Shown here piece after piece: positions 1-12,395 of a DNA stretch of 64,000 nucleotides (its first letter is position 1; each line of letters begins with the position of its first letter). The position numbers and the translations under genes were made by a program. Source of the DNA: Pleurotus ostreatus/Saccharomyces cerevisiae fusant (Eukaryota; Opisthokonta); NCBI GenBank assembly GCA_024196135.1, contig JAMQCK010000002.1:186001-250000 (forward strand), read 5' to 3'. Under the pieces are notes generated by a model. It ran no database searches and was not told the DNA's origin. It worked only from the letters and a program-made list of their open reading frames with translations.

Positions 1-227
1 TATGCAAGGGCGATGTAAATATCTGACAGGGTTGCGATGAACACAACGAAAGTGCTCGACAAGTTGAACTTTATGGCCCTTGTGGGTCCAGATCAGCCCA
101 GTCACGTGAAATCCGAGCGGCAAAAGTCGGGGGTCGCGCATGCTCGCCGTCATCATCGACGACTGAAGCAGTTTGACACCGCGCCTGCCAGCGAGCTCTT
201 GCACTTGCAAGCCGCTCTGATTGCGGA
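1..227. other. 5' flank of MIC60, no gene seen
   Basis: This short stretch precedes the MIC60 start codon. Frames open here are short and show no recognisable protein. It probably holds the promoter and 5' UTR of the MIC60 gene. Confidence 0.5.
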
Positions 228-2295
228 ATGTACCGGGCACTGTCGCGACATGCCATAGTCCCCTCCACAGGACGCAATGCTGTCCGTGTGACCAGAAGGG
301 TGCGTCGCCTGCTCCCTCGAATGCGCGTCCGCTGACTGGCTCGCAGCGTCTGGCGAACGACGCATCTGGCGTAACAAAGAAGAAGAAGAGCATCGTCCGC
401 CGCGTCATCTTCTGGTCCACTCTCACTACCACGGGTTTCTACGTCGGCAGCACCTTCGTCTCGTTCAACAGCCAGTTCTACTATGACTTCTTCTCGGAGA
501 ACGTTCCCCTCGGCTCTTCCCTCCTCGACTTTGCTGAGTCCCATGGCTGGGATACTATCACGCTCGATAGCATCAAGCTCTCTGCTCTGTCCGCTCAGCA
601 GTCGATCACGGACCTCGTGAACGGCAAAACCTCGATCACGCCGGCCGACGCGCTGGAACGCGCGAAGAGCACGGCAGAGGCGACCCGGAAGATCATGTCG
701 GACAAGCTGCGCGAGGCCAAGGAAGCGACATCTCATACAATTGAGGATGGCAAGGCGAAGGCCACGGGCGCTGCGAAGACCGTAAAGAAGGCCGGGAAGG
801 ACGCAGTCGAGAAGGCGGAAGAGGCTGTGAAGCACCAAGAGGAGCGCGCTGAGAAGGAGCTGAAGGATCTCGTCAAGCAGGCTGAGGCTGCGCTTGGTGG
901 CTCTTCCACTGCGCAGGCGAAGCAGGCAGGGGAGGTCCCACCTCTTTCGGACGCGCCTGTGAAGGCTGCAGACCCAGCAGTCTCTGCCGCGGACGTGTAC
1001 GACGCACCTCTACCCATCGGCTGTGAACCCCCGCCAGGCTACAAACGCCCACCTCCGCCGCCTAAGCCCAAGGCTGAGGAGAAGCCCGAGCCCCCCGTCC
1101 CCGAGCTGCCTCGCTTGACGCCGCAGATCGACGCGTCGGAGCCCGTCGTCACTCATCTCGCCGGCATCATCGACCAACTCGCCACCTTCGTTTCCCACAA
1201 CGCCGAGACCAGCGCCAAGGCGACGCCCGTTCTGGACACCGCGAAGGAGGACCTCACGTCACTCGTCAACAAGATTGCACAGATCAAGGAGGACGAGCAG
1301 AAGAACCTCGAGGCTAAGCTCGATGCGCAGTCGCGGGAGTACAGCACGAAGATGTTGGAGCTTGAGATGCAGAGCCAGGACAAGCTCGACATGCAGGAGG
1401 ACGAGTTCCGCAAGTTCTACGACGAAGAGAAGCTGCGTCTTGCCCAGATGTGCCGCGAGAAGCTTGAGAATGAGCTCAAGGTCCAGACTGAGCTCATCAA
1501 CGAGCGGTCAGTGCTTCACGTTGCCCATACTGCATTCGCTGATTCGTATGCAGGTTGAAGGAGGAGGTCATTGCACAGGGCATTGAGCTTCAGCGCCGAT
1601 GGATCCGTGCAGTGAAGATGCACGTCGAGGAGGAGCGCGGTGGGCGCCTTGCTAAGATCGACGAGATCTCGAAGGAGCTCAAGTCGCTCGAGCGTGTCGC
1701 GATCGACAACAGCATCTACCTCGACGAGAATTTGCGTGTTCACGCCCTCTGGTCCGCCTACCGTACCCTCGCTCAGTCCGCCATCGACGCACCCGTACGG
1801 AAACCCTTCCGGGAGGAGCTGCGCGTCTTGCGGAGCATCGCCGTCGCTCGGGAAGACCCCGTTACCGGCACCGTCCTCGAGCAGCTCGAGAACGGCACCG
1901 TGGCTGACGTTGGCGTCGAGCCATTGGCCGACCTCACCGTCTGGTTCACCCAGAAGGTCGCGCCGAAGGTCAGCGAGGTTGCGCTCGTGCCCGAGTACAA
2001 CGCCGGCCTCTTGACCTACCTCGGGAGCCGCATCGTCTCCGCGCTTATGTTCGACAAGCGGAGCGGGAAGACGCCGGTGGCGGGCGACGACGTGCTGAGC
2101 ATCCTCAAGCGCGCGGAGTGGTATCTCGCGGAGAAGGACTTGGACAGTGCCGCGCGGGAGGTCAACCAGCTGCGCGGTCCCGCCGCGACGTTGGTGCAGG
2201 ACTGGTTGCAGGCGGCGCGGCAACGATTGGAGGTCGAGCAGGCTTTGTCGGTGGTGCAAACACAGGCGACGCTGGCATCTCTCTTGGTGGTGTAA
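228..2295 (+). CDS. MIC60: MICOS complex subunit MIC60 (mitofilin)
   Basis: Mitofilin organises cristae junctions in the mitochondrial inner membrane as the core of the MICOS complex. I join three exons, 228-299, 347-1506 and 1554-2295; both introns are 47 nt and the product is 657 residues. The first exon encodes an Arg-rich presequence without acidic residues (MYRALSRHAIVPSTGR...), as expected for matrix targeting. A KKKKS stretch and one hydrophobic segment follow (FWSTLTTTGFYVGSTF, about residues 45-65), then a long Ala/Lys/Glu-rich region, a proline-rich linker (RPPPPPKPKAEEKPEPP), a coiled coil and the C-terminal mitofilin domain (LHALWSAYRTL-like block; LREELRVLRSIA-like block). The start at 228 is preferred because it gives the presequence and splices in phase 0 into the conserved body. 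A longer frame upstream would need a non-ATG start. Family assignment is confident; exact exon 1 is inferred. Confidence 0.92.
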
Positions 2296-3024
2296 TTAGT
2301 CTCATCTCAAAATTCGTAGACCTTTGCACACTCCTTTCAAGCGCTTCTTTGTTGGACGCGTTTTGTTCTCGTCCTACTGAGTTTCAGACGCCAAATGACT
2401 TAGAGTGAAAGAGTTGGCTGCAACCGGTCTCCCGTAGCAGTGCGGTTCCTTATTATGAAGCATAGCATGTTTTGTCTTTTGATAGGTGCCCTCTACCGGT
2501 TATCTGCTTGAGCATAGAAATTCTCCACACCTGCACTGACTTCGTTCTTCTGTACTCTCTCACCGCACTACTAGCGTTTTGGGAAGCAATCATTGTTCTG
2601 TCTCTATTGTTTCCACTCTGCAAAGTCAGACCGCGTGGATTCTGTTGACGGCGTTGAGGCGGCGGAGGCGCTGGTTGACTTTCGGATTTTGCCGAGAACG
2701 TTGTTGACTTCGCTTTCGATCCTCGACTGAATCAACGCTAAAGACCCCGGCTCCTGCACCTGTGCACTTGCGGTCAACATACAGTGTGTGTTTGTTGCTA
2801 TGCATTATGTGGCGCTTTTCTGTCTTTGCCCCGCCTGGCCTTTTTGTTGTCTCCAAGGGGGTATGCACTTTCATGAATCGATGGATAGAATTGTCAGCGC
2901 TTGCAGAGGTATATAAGGACCTATTCAAAGACAGCCCTCCTCAGCTCAGTCCACACTTCAACGTTCGCATCCACCTGGAAAGTCTTCCACCCAAACCGTC
3001 GCTGCACAACCCAACCTTGCCACC
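2296..3024. other. Intergenic region with promoter of the next small gene
   Basis: No supported gene. The left part is the 3' flank of MIC60. The right part holds the TATA element at 2910-2917 that precedes the small gene at 3025. Confidence 0.5.
2910..2917 (+). promoter_or_regulatory. TATA box of the small gene at 3025
   Basis: TATATAAG lies 108 bp before the ATG at 3025. A near-identical element (GGTATATAAGG) precedes the gene at 35415, so the match is not isolated. Confidence 0.6.
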
Positions 3025-3408
3025 ATGGCCCGTACCAACCCCACCGCACGCCCAGTTGCTCGCGATAATGGCCACTCGCCAAGCCTTGCCGCAGGCACTT
3101 CCTTGGTTCCTTCGGACCCAGCCACCTCCACGAGCACCTCAGCCGCGTCGCCCGCACTTGAGGGCGCTGCGGCTCAGCCTACGACATCGAACACTTCCGA
3201 CCTCAAGCTACTCAAGTTCGATTACACGCCTGAGGGCATCCCTATATCCCGCCAGGTTTTGACCAGCAAGGAGCTCTATGCAATCCAATTCCTCACTCGC
3301 GCGAAACGGACAGGTCCTATGGTATTCATTCAGCCTCGCCCAGGCCTTTGGCCACCACCAGGCGAGCAAGGGGAGAATGGTGATCAGAACTCGGACGGGA
3401 CACAATGA
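3025..3408 (+). CDS. Small protein, MARTN family member 1 (unrecognised)
   Basis: This intronless 127-residue protein starts MARTNPTARPVARD. The gene on the minus strand at 12791 starts MARTNPTARPVPRD, and the first 40 or so bases of the two are also nearly identical. The middle is Ser/Thr/Ala-rich and looks disordered. A short predicted helix-plus-strand block lies at about residues 78-106 (LTSKELYAIQFLTRAKRTG followed by PMVFIQPRP); the 12791 protein has a comparable block near its end. A Gly/Pro-rich tail with GEQGENGDQNSDG ends the protein. No signal peptide or membrane segment is visible. Function is unknown. A TATA box about 110 bp upstream suggests regulated transcription. I do not recognise the family; the paralogy with 12396-12791 is direct, with the other two members tentative. 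Confidence 0.65.
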   Translation: MARTNPTARPVARDNGHSPSLAAGTSLVPSDPATSTSTSAASPALEGAAAQPTTSNTSDLKLLKFDYTPEGIPISRQVLTSKELYAIQFLTRAKRTGPMVFIQPRPGLWPPPGEQGENGDQNSDGTQ

Positions 3409-3675
3409 GTGTTGCCGCGGAAAGCGCACTCTGGCTGGCAATGGGACTCTGTGAATCTACACTTGGGTGCCGTCGGTTTCCGTTGATGCCATGGCTAGGC
3501 TTCCATTTCTATTCGCTACAGATTCTACGTACGTACAGACAAGAAGGGCGCATACAGTAGATAGATCCAAATCTCGCAAGCAACAGATACTCATGGCGCT
3601 CGCACACCCGTACAACATTGCGTTTCGTAAATCAACAGGTTCGTATATCATAAATCGAGGCTGCGAACATACCCT

Positions 3676-6600
3676 CTACTTTCGGCCTGCAAGCAGTCAG
3701 CGATCGGTCAATCAAGAGATGTCAATGGTCAGTACTCACCCTTCTTCTTCCCTGCACCCTTCTTGCTCTTCTTGACCGGTAGACCCCAGTCGTCCTCAGC
3801 AGGCTTCTCGGTAGCGGGTGTGGTCGGCTCAGTGGCCGTTGGTGTCGCCGCCGCCGTACCCCCAGGCGTGTCTTCCTCACCTTCAGCTGGAGTGCCGTCC
3901 ACTGCAGGTGCTGCCTCTTCCGCCGGAGGAGCCTCGACTGAAGCAGCCTCGGCCGGCGCCTCGCCAGCGCCTTCGCCGTCCATAGGCGCCAGCTCCGGTA
4001 GCCCACCAGGCTTGGGCGTACCCAGCAGTCCCCCAAAGTCGTCGCCAGCTCCATCGACCGGTGGCAACTCAGTCGTCGAGCCCCACCCGCCATTATGATG
4101 CTGCTGCGAAGGGTCCGAGAGCATATCCGATAGTGCGCCTGGAATGGCCTCGTGGTGCTCTCCGCCGGGGGCATCGAACAGGCTGTTGTTGTCGAACGAG
4201 CCAGCACCCCATCCGTCGCCCTGAGGCGCCTGCGGCTGCGAAGCATCTGGCAGCGTCCATGACGAGTAGCCGTTCTCCTCCTTCTCCGGGCTTGCCTTCG
4301 CGCTGCCCCCATTGCTGCCGCCACCGAAGCCTGTGCCCCATCCTCCGAAGATTGAGGTCGCGGCAGATGGCTTGATCCCGCCGTTGGCCCACCCGCCGAA
4401 CAGCGAGGACGCGAAGCCGCCTTGTGCAGGGGGCTCCGGCTCGGGCAGCTCTGCCGGCTGTGGTGGCTGCGGAGATGCTGGCGTGGGGGTCGAAGCGGGC
4501 TTGGGCGTCGCCTTCGAGGAGGCCACGCGCGAAGGGATGCGCGAGGCGGCACGCGACTTGGGCGGCTCGAGCACGGTGAAGCCATCGTTCTCAACCGGAG
4601 GCTCGGGTGCAACGGGAGGCTCCGGCGCAGGTGGCTCTGGCTCTGCGGCACTCTCTTCAGGCGGTGGTGTCGGTGTTTTAGGCGGAGGGGATGCAGCCCT
4701 AGACGGTAGCTTGGACGCCGCCTTAGAAGGCGCAAGCGAAGCTGCCTTGGAAGGCACCTGAGAGGCCACCTTAGACGGCGCTTGTGACGCTGCCTTGCTG
4801 GCAGCTTGAGACCCTGCCTTGCTTGCCGCCAGAGACCCTGCCTTTGAGGCCTTCGCCAACTTCCTCTGCTCCGCCTTCGACAGCTTCTTCTCCGGCTCAG
4901 GCTCCGGGGCGGGTTCAGGTTCAGGTTCAGGCTCAGGCTCCGGCGCAGCTGCTAAGTAGAGGTTGGTCCATGACTATGACAACGAGATAACGAGGCTACG
5001 TACTTTCCAAAGACCCAGGCATCTGCTCAGAAGGCTCCTCCGGCGCCGGCTCAGGCTCCTCAGCGACAGGCTCAGGCGCGGGTGGCTCGGGCGCAGGAGG
5101 CTCGGGCTCCGCCGCTGGCTGCGGGCTCGCCGCGCGCGTACCCGCCCTTGGCGTCGCGGCCGGCTGCGGCGTCGCCTGCGCGGTTGTCGCCTTCGACTTG
5201 CCCTTCTTACTCTTCTTGGACGGCGTCGAGAACGCTGGTTCAGGCTCAGGCGCAGGCGGTTCAGGCTCTGGCTCGGGCTGCTGCACCTCTGGCTCAGGCT
5301 CCGGCGCAGGCGGCTCCTCAGGCGCCACCGGCGGCGCAGAGGGCGCTGGCGAAGGCGGCACCGTCCCAGCAGGGGACGCTGCCGCGTTGCCCCAAACGGA
5401 GTTGAGCGCGGCGCCGAGGCCGCGGGAAGAGGTGCTGGTGGTCTCGGTAAACTCGGTGGGCGCACGCGATCGGGAGCTGCGCGAAGAGCGCGCGTCGTCG
5501 GGCACTGCAGTGGACGCGCGCGACACCGACTCCGAGGGGGCGCGAGAGCTCGCGTACGAGAGCGACGTGGCCGACGATCGCGCGGTCGACGTGCGCTCGA
5601 TCGTGGGCGGCCCTTCGCGCGAGCGCACGACATCCGGGATCGCAGCTGGCAAGCCGTCGCGATGGCTTCCAGACGTACGGCGACTGTCCGAGGTATGGCG
5701 TGAGCTCGAGGTATGGTGACTCACCGAGCTGTGTTGGCTCGAGGTGAGGTGGCTGCCGGAGGTGTGGCGGCTGGTGGATGTATGATGGCTGGTGGTGGAT
5801 GCTGCCGTGCGATGGTGGGACGAAGCAGAGTACGCCGAACCATAGGCGCTTCCCGTGTCTGTTGCCGTAGCGGTAGACGCCGATCTGGTCGATGGTGCAC
5901 CATTTGATACACGCCGGTCATTATGGCGACTCGACGAGACGCTCATGTCGTCCTCGGGAATGTTGTCTGGCTCGTCTTCCTCGTAGCGATGGCCACGTTC
6001 GTTGTAGATGATCGAGGCCGGCCCGCTGTTGAGCCAACCGTCAGCGCATCCTCAAGTAACCAGCGGGATGTTCACTTACTACTTCACCTGCCCATCGCTC
6101 CCCGTCCACTTGATGCGAGCCTTGAACTCGGTCAGGCCGAAGTGAATCTCGACGGAAAACACGATTTTCCAGTAGGTCTTCCCACTCGGCCCATGCTTCG
6201 GCGTCGCACTGCTAGCCAGCGGGGACAAGTCTGCACGCACGATGCACAGCGTCGAGTAGTCCTCTACGGCGCAGTCAGTCCCATGTCATGAGCCGTTCGC
6301 GGAAGAAGAACATACCATGCTGCCTGAGAATCCACTTCGGGATCTCATTACCCCCACGATAGCACCAAATCTCGACCTCAAAGACAGACAATAGGCTCAA
6401 GCTCGTCAGCTCCGTGCAGTACTTGCGCGTGAACACGGTCGATTCCTTGACTTTGACACCCTGTGAAGCATTATGGGAGATACCTTCCTTGTTAATGCAA
6501 CAGCACTTACCCTTGCCAGGATACAGTCAAATGCATCCGGAAGCAGCTTCGGGCCAGATGGCAGCTCGCACAGGCGGCCCTTTCTCTTGACGTGTTCCCT

Positions 6601-8367
6601 GTCGTTCGGGTCGAACTCGCGCAAGAACTCCACACCGTACATGAAGCGAGCCATGCGAGCAGAGACATGGTGGTCGCAGTAGAAGCCGATGGCACCGTCC
6701 GCAACTGCCTTCGAGCTGGAGGGGAAGGAGGAGTTGTCAGTCAACGTGCAAGGTGACATGGGGATATGATAGACGCACGTTTGCGTGTCTGGCCTGCTGA
6801 CGACAATCTTGAACGGGGCGAGGCGCTCGAGCAGTTGCGTGAAGAGCCATGGGCTGGCGGCGAAGCCTCCGACGAGCCAGACGGACTTGATCATGCCTTG
6901 AGAGGCTTCGATCTGGCCCTTGATTGCGTCAACGGCAGCTAGGGATCATCAGCAGGCATTTCACACTTATGATGCCCCACACTCACCTTGAACCGAAGGC
7001 TCGAAGAGATCAGCGACCTCAGCACTAGACCAAGGTTAGCATTCTTCACGAAGAGGTACAGCATGCAACGTACCCGGTCAACTTGAGCTGGCCACCTCGT
7101 ATGCCCACACTTGGGTCCTTGTCGAGTGGCGAGCCGAAGGGAATGAACTGCATGTCCCTCTTATCGCGGAATAGTCGCTTCGTCGTCTCGTCGAACTTCT
7201 TCGCGATATGATCAAGCGCATCGTCCGTACCGTACTTGGAGTTCTTGAGCTTTTCTAACAGTGATGACCAGTCAGTGAGCGCCCTGAGCATTAGGCAGCG
7301 CCGCACACCTTCAAGGAACATCCTTGCACGACGGCTAACGAACACCGAACCAGCAAATATACAATCCGGCGGCGCGATCTCCTCCATGACTAGCGGTGAG
7401 GTGCCTCGTATGGCATACGAACTGATGTCCAACGTCCCACCACCCGCATCGGCAACGATGAAGCCATGGTTGGATGGGTTCTGGCAGGCGCAAAGACGTA
7501 AGTAGGCGCCTAAGCGAACGTGTAAAGGCGCACCTGAAGCACATCGGCGGCGAGGCCGTTTAGCACACACGCGTGTAAGCTCGCCTCGCCTTCGGTTACG
7601 AACCAGATCCGCGCCTTGCCTTCGTTCGTGTCGGGGACGAGACGGCCGTAGACGGCAGCGCGGCGCATCTTGGTTTGCTGGGCACCCTCCCAGCCGTTGG
7701 GATGTGATAGGACGAACTGGATATTCTTCTCGACCTGGCTCCATAGTCTGCGAACGTGCTTTAGTCAACAGACCGATCTGAGTCGTGAACTGCACTCACG
7801 ATGCACCGTTTGCGTGCGTGTCGATGATGAAGTTGCGCGTGCAATGGAAGAGGTATCGCAGGAAGTCGCCAAAGACCTCGACGGCGGTCATTCCTTGGGG
7901 TAGTGGGCTCAGGCGCATTCCGTTCATGCTGAGCTTCATCGTGCGCGGGCGCAGGCGCAGCTTGAAGAGCTCGGCCTTCGTCCAGCCCTCGTCCTCGGCC
8001 TGCGAGACGATCGCGGCGGTCTCCGCCTCGGCGCCTGCAGCGACCATCTTCCCATGTCGGTCGTACCAGAGGACACTGGGGATCTTTGAGTTGCCTGCAA
8101 CATGTTCCTGCCCGGGGAATCTGTGCCACACATTCAGCTACGTTTCTCGATGATCGGCTAAGCGCGCACCTGGTGACGCCGTGGATTTTGGGGATGAGTC
8201 CCGGCTCGAGGATGGCGTAGGACACCTGCGGGACGGACGATCAGCCTCCGAACGCGATCGGTGAACATGGCACGCACGCCACTGAACGTGGTCCCGACGT
8301 CGAGCGCGATGACGAGGGAGCGGACGGGGCCCCCGTACGGCTTGCGCATATCCGATGCGGACTTCAT
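3676..8367 (-). CDS. HSPA12-like Hsp70 protein with long low-complexity tail
   Basis: An Hsp70/actin-fold ATPase of the HSPA12-like type expanded in basidiomycetes, about 1,340 residues in some 14 exons. Exon 1 carries phosphate-1 motif ALDVGTTFSGV; the second phosphate motif is VADAGGGTLDIS, and the adenosine motif is VWLVGGFAASPW. The ATPase part ends near 6080. A canonical intron (GTAAGT...CAACAG, about 6028-6078) then splices in frame (VKY/GPASIIYNERG) into a tail of roughly 740 residues. The tail is Ser/His/Thr-rich (repeats such as SRHTSGSH), then rich in PEPEP, then has six 8-residue repeats of AxSKAxSQ type near 4690-4850, then several WG dipeptides, ending in KKSKKGAGKKKG. A last 53-nt intron (3687-3739) would give a GRK end at 3676; without it the stop is at 3729. 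The ATPase call is firm; that the tail belongs to the same gene rests on the in-phase splices. Confidence 0.82.
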
Positions 8368-8779
8368 GGGTGTACGTGAGGCGCGCGGGCTCTCGACGCG
8401 ATGTGGGAGATAGTGGATAGCGCAGTCAGGTTATCAGTGGAGAGAGAACGAGGCCTTGGCGCTGGGATCAGTGGAAAAGAAGGTGAAGTGAGGCGTGCTG
8501 GTTAGGGGGAGAGGTCATAAGAGGAGGGCCTCGAGGCGCTGAACGTTGCGGGCACGCGTCGCTTGACTTTTGCGGAAACGTCAGCGCCTCGAGGCCTCGC
8601 AGGCGAGTCAGAAGACCGGGAACAATAGAAGATGGGGGCCCGTATCTGCATTCCATTGTCTTCTGTATCCGCATCGCTCTGCGCGTCGAGCGGTACAGAG
8701 TGAACATCCCGACATCGTCGCGATCGAACAGACGCGTCTTGTCCTGAACCTCCATGATCATCGCGTAGAAGCACGCAAC
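8368..8779. promoter_or_regulatory. Divergent promoter region, Hsp70-like / TEL2
   Basis: The two start codons face away from each other across 412 bp. No TATA box is evident. A shared promoter is inferred from the arrangement only. Confidence 0.4.
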
Positions 8780-11700
8780 ATGGCAGCCTCTACCGAAAGC
8801 CCACTCAGCGCGATCATCAATCAGCTCAGAAATCCCATCTCAGATGCAGAAACCCTCCTTGCACTGCTTGCGGCTCCTCTCGACTCTATATCCCTCCTAG
8901 CACCTCCCCTGCGCAAGTACAACACAAATCCCCTTCCCAGTGGAAACTTCTCTATCGCTCGCCATGTTCCCCAAATACAGACCGCACTCATTCAACACAT
9001 TGTCCCCACTTGGGACACCGTTCTCGAAGAGAAGCAGGCCATGCCTCTCGTGACACAATACTTCTGCCCCGACTCCTTCTACTACAGCACTCCCGCTGCG
9101 GGAGAAATAGTCATTCACGCCCTCAGCACCATTGTCTCCCTCCCCCTCACAGACTTCTCTATCCGCATGCTGGCCCGCATCGCCGTCGAATACCCCATCG
9201 ACCGCATCCACGCCGCTATCTTCCAGTCCAGATTCTACACCTCTAAAGAGTCACTTGCTTGGGAGGACTACATCCGCGACCTCTGCACCGTCCCCGGCAA
9301 GATTGCCAACTTCCTCGCCGGCAAGCGCGCGCCTCCGCCCGCCCTAGATTACGAGCCATACTTCAGCCACGTCTGTACACGCTTCGAATGCCTAGTATCC
9401 GCCCTGCCGCCGCGAGGTGCGCTGTGCCCCGTCCCCCTCTAAGCTGCTGCAAGTCCATTTACGGTGATATAGGTGCGCTGCCCTCCCTCACGTACGTGCT
9501 CACTAAGCTCGCGAACGTGGGTGTCTTCCCGCCTACGCCGCCCGTTGAGCGCTCGCGGCCGTCCTTCTGGAGAAACACGCTCCCCATTATCAGGCGGAAG
9601 CTGGATAATAAAGACTACGCGCGCGCTTGGAGTGAGCTGCTGGCGGCGATACCGGCGACCACAACGACGCAAATTATCATCGTCTCATTTTTTTCCGCGC
9701 TGGAAGTGAATGAGAAGGGCACGGACGGGTCGGCGCCGCAGCGGGCGCTTGTCAAGAGAGAAGCGCGGGTGCTCGTTGGTGTACTAGGATACGCGACGAA
9801 GGACTCGCAAATTCGCGATTTAGCGTTCGGGATTATGCTTGGGAAGGAGTGGAAGGAAATGCATGCCCGGATCTTTGTCTGCTGGACTGCCAGTGCATCG
9901 TGGGATGGGACCAACATCGAAGGTCGGACCGTTACGGTCCGCGCTGAGGGACTGATCTAATGAACTTGCAGGATTGGAATCTCTCCTCAAAGATGTTCTT
10001 GGATTATGGTCTTCCCCGGACCATGTCAAGCATTCCCTCCTTTCCCGACACCAATGTAAGTCTGTTTCCTATCATGATTGCAGAAGGGGCGACTGACCAT
10101 CTCTTAGACATCACCTCCCTTCTCCTTCTCACTGCATCCTACTTCCCGCCCTCCCATCCATCGGTGGCTAAGCTGGCCGTCTCACCTGCTTTTATATCCG
10201 GTGTGAGCATCTACATCGGGCACATGGACACAGGCGTGCGCCGCTGTGGCATGCTCGTTGCCGAGATGGTAGCGCGCTACTCCAACAAATCGCTTGATTT
10301 CGGTGACTGGGACGGCAACGACAGAAGCAGCTTCTGGTGCCGAGAACTGCGTGCTTTACTAGGCGCACGCGACATGGACGCGGACCTCAGCATCTTGGAC
10401 GAGCAACCCGATGTGGATGTACCCGCTCCCCAAACCTCACCCTTCGAAGAAGCGGATGAGGAACTTACTACCCCCTCTGCCGCTGCGCAAGCTGCCCAAT
10501 CCGCCCCCATCACCCTCACCTCCACCAACTACGACTCCGACGACTCCCTCGAAGGCTATGCGTCCCCCTCCTCCAGCCGCTCCCCCTCCCCCACCCCCTC
10601 CTCCCTCGCCGAAATCGAAAAAGACCCCTCCCTCGCCGTCGCCCCCATCAAGGTCCCCCGCCCCGTCTACCTCGCCCAGCTCGGCGCCCTACTGCTCGGC
10701 CCGCCCGGCGCCAAGCCCCTCGAGCCGCAGGAAGAGTACAAGCGCCTGGAGGTCGCGCTCAACTGCGCGGAGGAGCTGATTCGGACAAAGCGCGGGTATG
10801 GGACGGAGTTGGAGGAGAATGCGGACAATTTGATGTATGGGCTGGTTGCGTTGCAGGATAACTTTGACCTAGAGGGCTTTGAGGGAAAGAGGCAGGGTGC
10901 ACTGACGGCGCTGGTTGCGTGTTGTCCGAGGAAGGCGGCGCCGTGAGTGAGCTCTACTCAGTCAGTGAGGTCAGGGATTGACATTCTTGCAGGGCTCTCG
11001 CGGAAGCACTGTTCCAAAATCAGTACTCTGCGCAACAGCGCTACACCATCCTCAACGCTCTCGCCCTCGGGGCGCGCGAGCTTGCAGGCCTCGAAGTGCC
11101 GCCCTCCGCCGTCCCGGCCGCACGCGCAGCGTTCCCCAGTAAAATGCTCCCGCCTGCGCTCCACCAAAAGTATATTGCTGGACAAGAAACCAATAATCCT
11201 CTTCCCCGCCTCCTCGACGGCATCACCCGCAAAGCCCTCGACAAAAACACCGCCGCCGCCGAGGAAACGGTCCCCACCCTCGCCCGCGAACGGCGCCTCC
11301 GCCTCCGCCCCCAACCCAAAGTCACCGAAATCTCAGGCCTTGCAAAACCCCCACCCCCACGCGAAACCACCAACGCCGAAAACGCCGCCGAGTACTTCAT
11401 CATGCCCCTCATCAACCGCTTCTGGACCTACCTTCGCGACGAGCGCACGCGGGAGGAGCGCACCGCGAGCCGCACGCCTCAGCACCGGTACCGCGGCGCG
11501 GGCGTCGGCCTCGTCCTCGGCGCGCTCGTGCTCTCGCGCTTCCTCAGCACGCTCGCCGTCCTCGTGCACGCTGCGCAGAACGCGCCCGAGTGGCTTACCG
11601 TTGTCGCACCGGAGGCGCTCGAGCTTGCGCTCACTCTTGGCGCGAAGCCCCCCAGTGCCGCAGAGCTCGAGCCGGGGCAGGATATTGAAGAGGGCGGGAA

Positions 11701-11983
11701 GCAAGCAGCGGTGCTAGTGGCCGCGCTGGAGTTAGCCATTATCGTTCTGGATGGCTGTCTGGAGCTGGATGGTGGGCAGTCCATGGGGTTGGAGCATACG
11801 GCGCTGCTGTTGGGCGTGGGCGAGTGGGGCGGGGCGATATTCTCGCAGTTGGAGAAGGGGGCTTTGGTGCAGGGTGGAGGAGGGGAATATGAGGTGAGAT
11901 TGAGGAGGTCGGCGGCGGGCGTGGTGCTCAAAGTGGACGAGATGACGGCGAAGTGGAGGCGGTCTATGGTGGACCTGAAGTAA
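8780..11983 (+). CDS. TEL2: Telomere length regulation protein TEL2 (TTT complex)
   Basis: TEL2/TELO2 forms the TTT complex with Tti1 and Tti2, which helps Hsp90 fold and stabilise PIKK kinases such as TOR, ATM and ATR. Five exons (8780-9416, 9473-9922, 9972-10055, 10108-10942, 10993-11983) join without frame conflict to 998 residues. The short third exon restores SLLKDVLGLWSSPDHVKHSL...HQY, a typical TEL2 block. The conserved C-terminal TEL2 domain starts with RPVYLAQLGALLLGP and continues through CAEELIRTKRGYGTELEENA and GLVALQDNFDLEGF. An acidic Ser/Pro linker lies just before it. The 9923 intron has a weaker GTCGGA donor, but it is the only one that keeps phase. Length is usual for fungal TEL2. 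Confidence 0.9.
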
Positions 11984-12395
11984 TTGATTTCCTGCAATAT
12001 TGTAGCAAACACATCTGAACTACTGTAAAATGAAGACCGAGAAGAGGCATTGTAGGAGACCACGAAAGTTCCGAGTGGCTATCGGTCGCGAGAGTAGTAG
12101 GCCCATTGAGATCGAAAAACTTGCTTGCATGCAACATACAGATCCTTAGTGGTCTGGAATGGGCGAAATGCCTGTCTACGAGACAGTGTGATGTACCACA
12201 CCGAGGTTTCACTCAATGGTGAGGACTTTGGGGAAGCGATGCTAGTTGGTGTATCGGCTGCGCTCTAAATGGAGTCCTGGGTTTTGCCTTCTAGATTTTG
12301 CAAGCCAGGACGCGGTAAGCAGCAACACCCAACTCCTCCCAAATCCCAGTATCCGCTGCGCATACCCTTGTCCAACAAGGACGACAGACCCGCCT
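11984..12395. other. Convergent intergenic region, nothing seen
   Basis: TEL2 and the minus-strand small gene at 12396 converge here. Only short frames without recognisable content occur. It presumably holds the two 3' UTRs. Confidence 0.5.

Noticed and set aside
71..838. 255-residue minus-strand frame over MIC60
   Set aside because: It is antisense to the strongly supported MIC60 exons; long shadow frames are common in GC-rich coding DNA.
3722..4735. 337-residue Arg/Ser-rich minus-strand frame
   Set aside because: It is another frame of the repeat-rich Hsp70 tail; the Pro/Glu frame joins in phase on both sides, this one does not.
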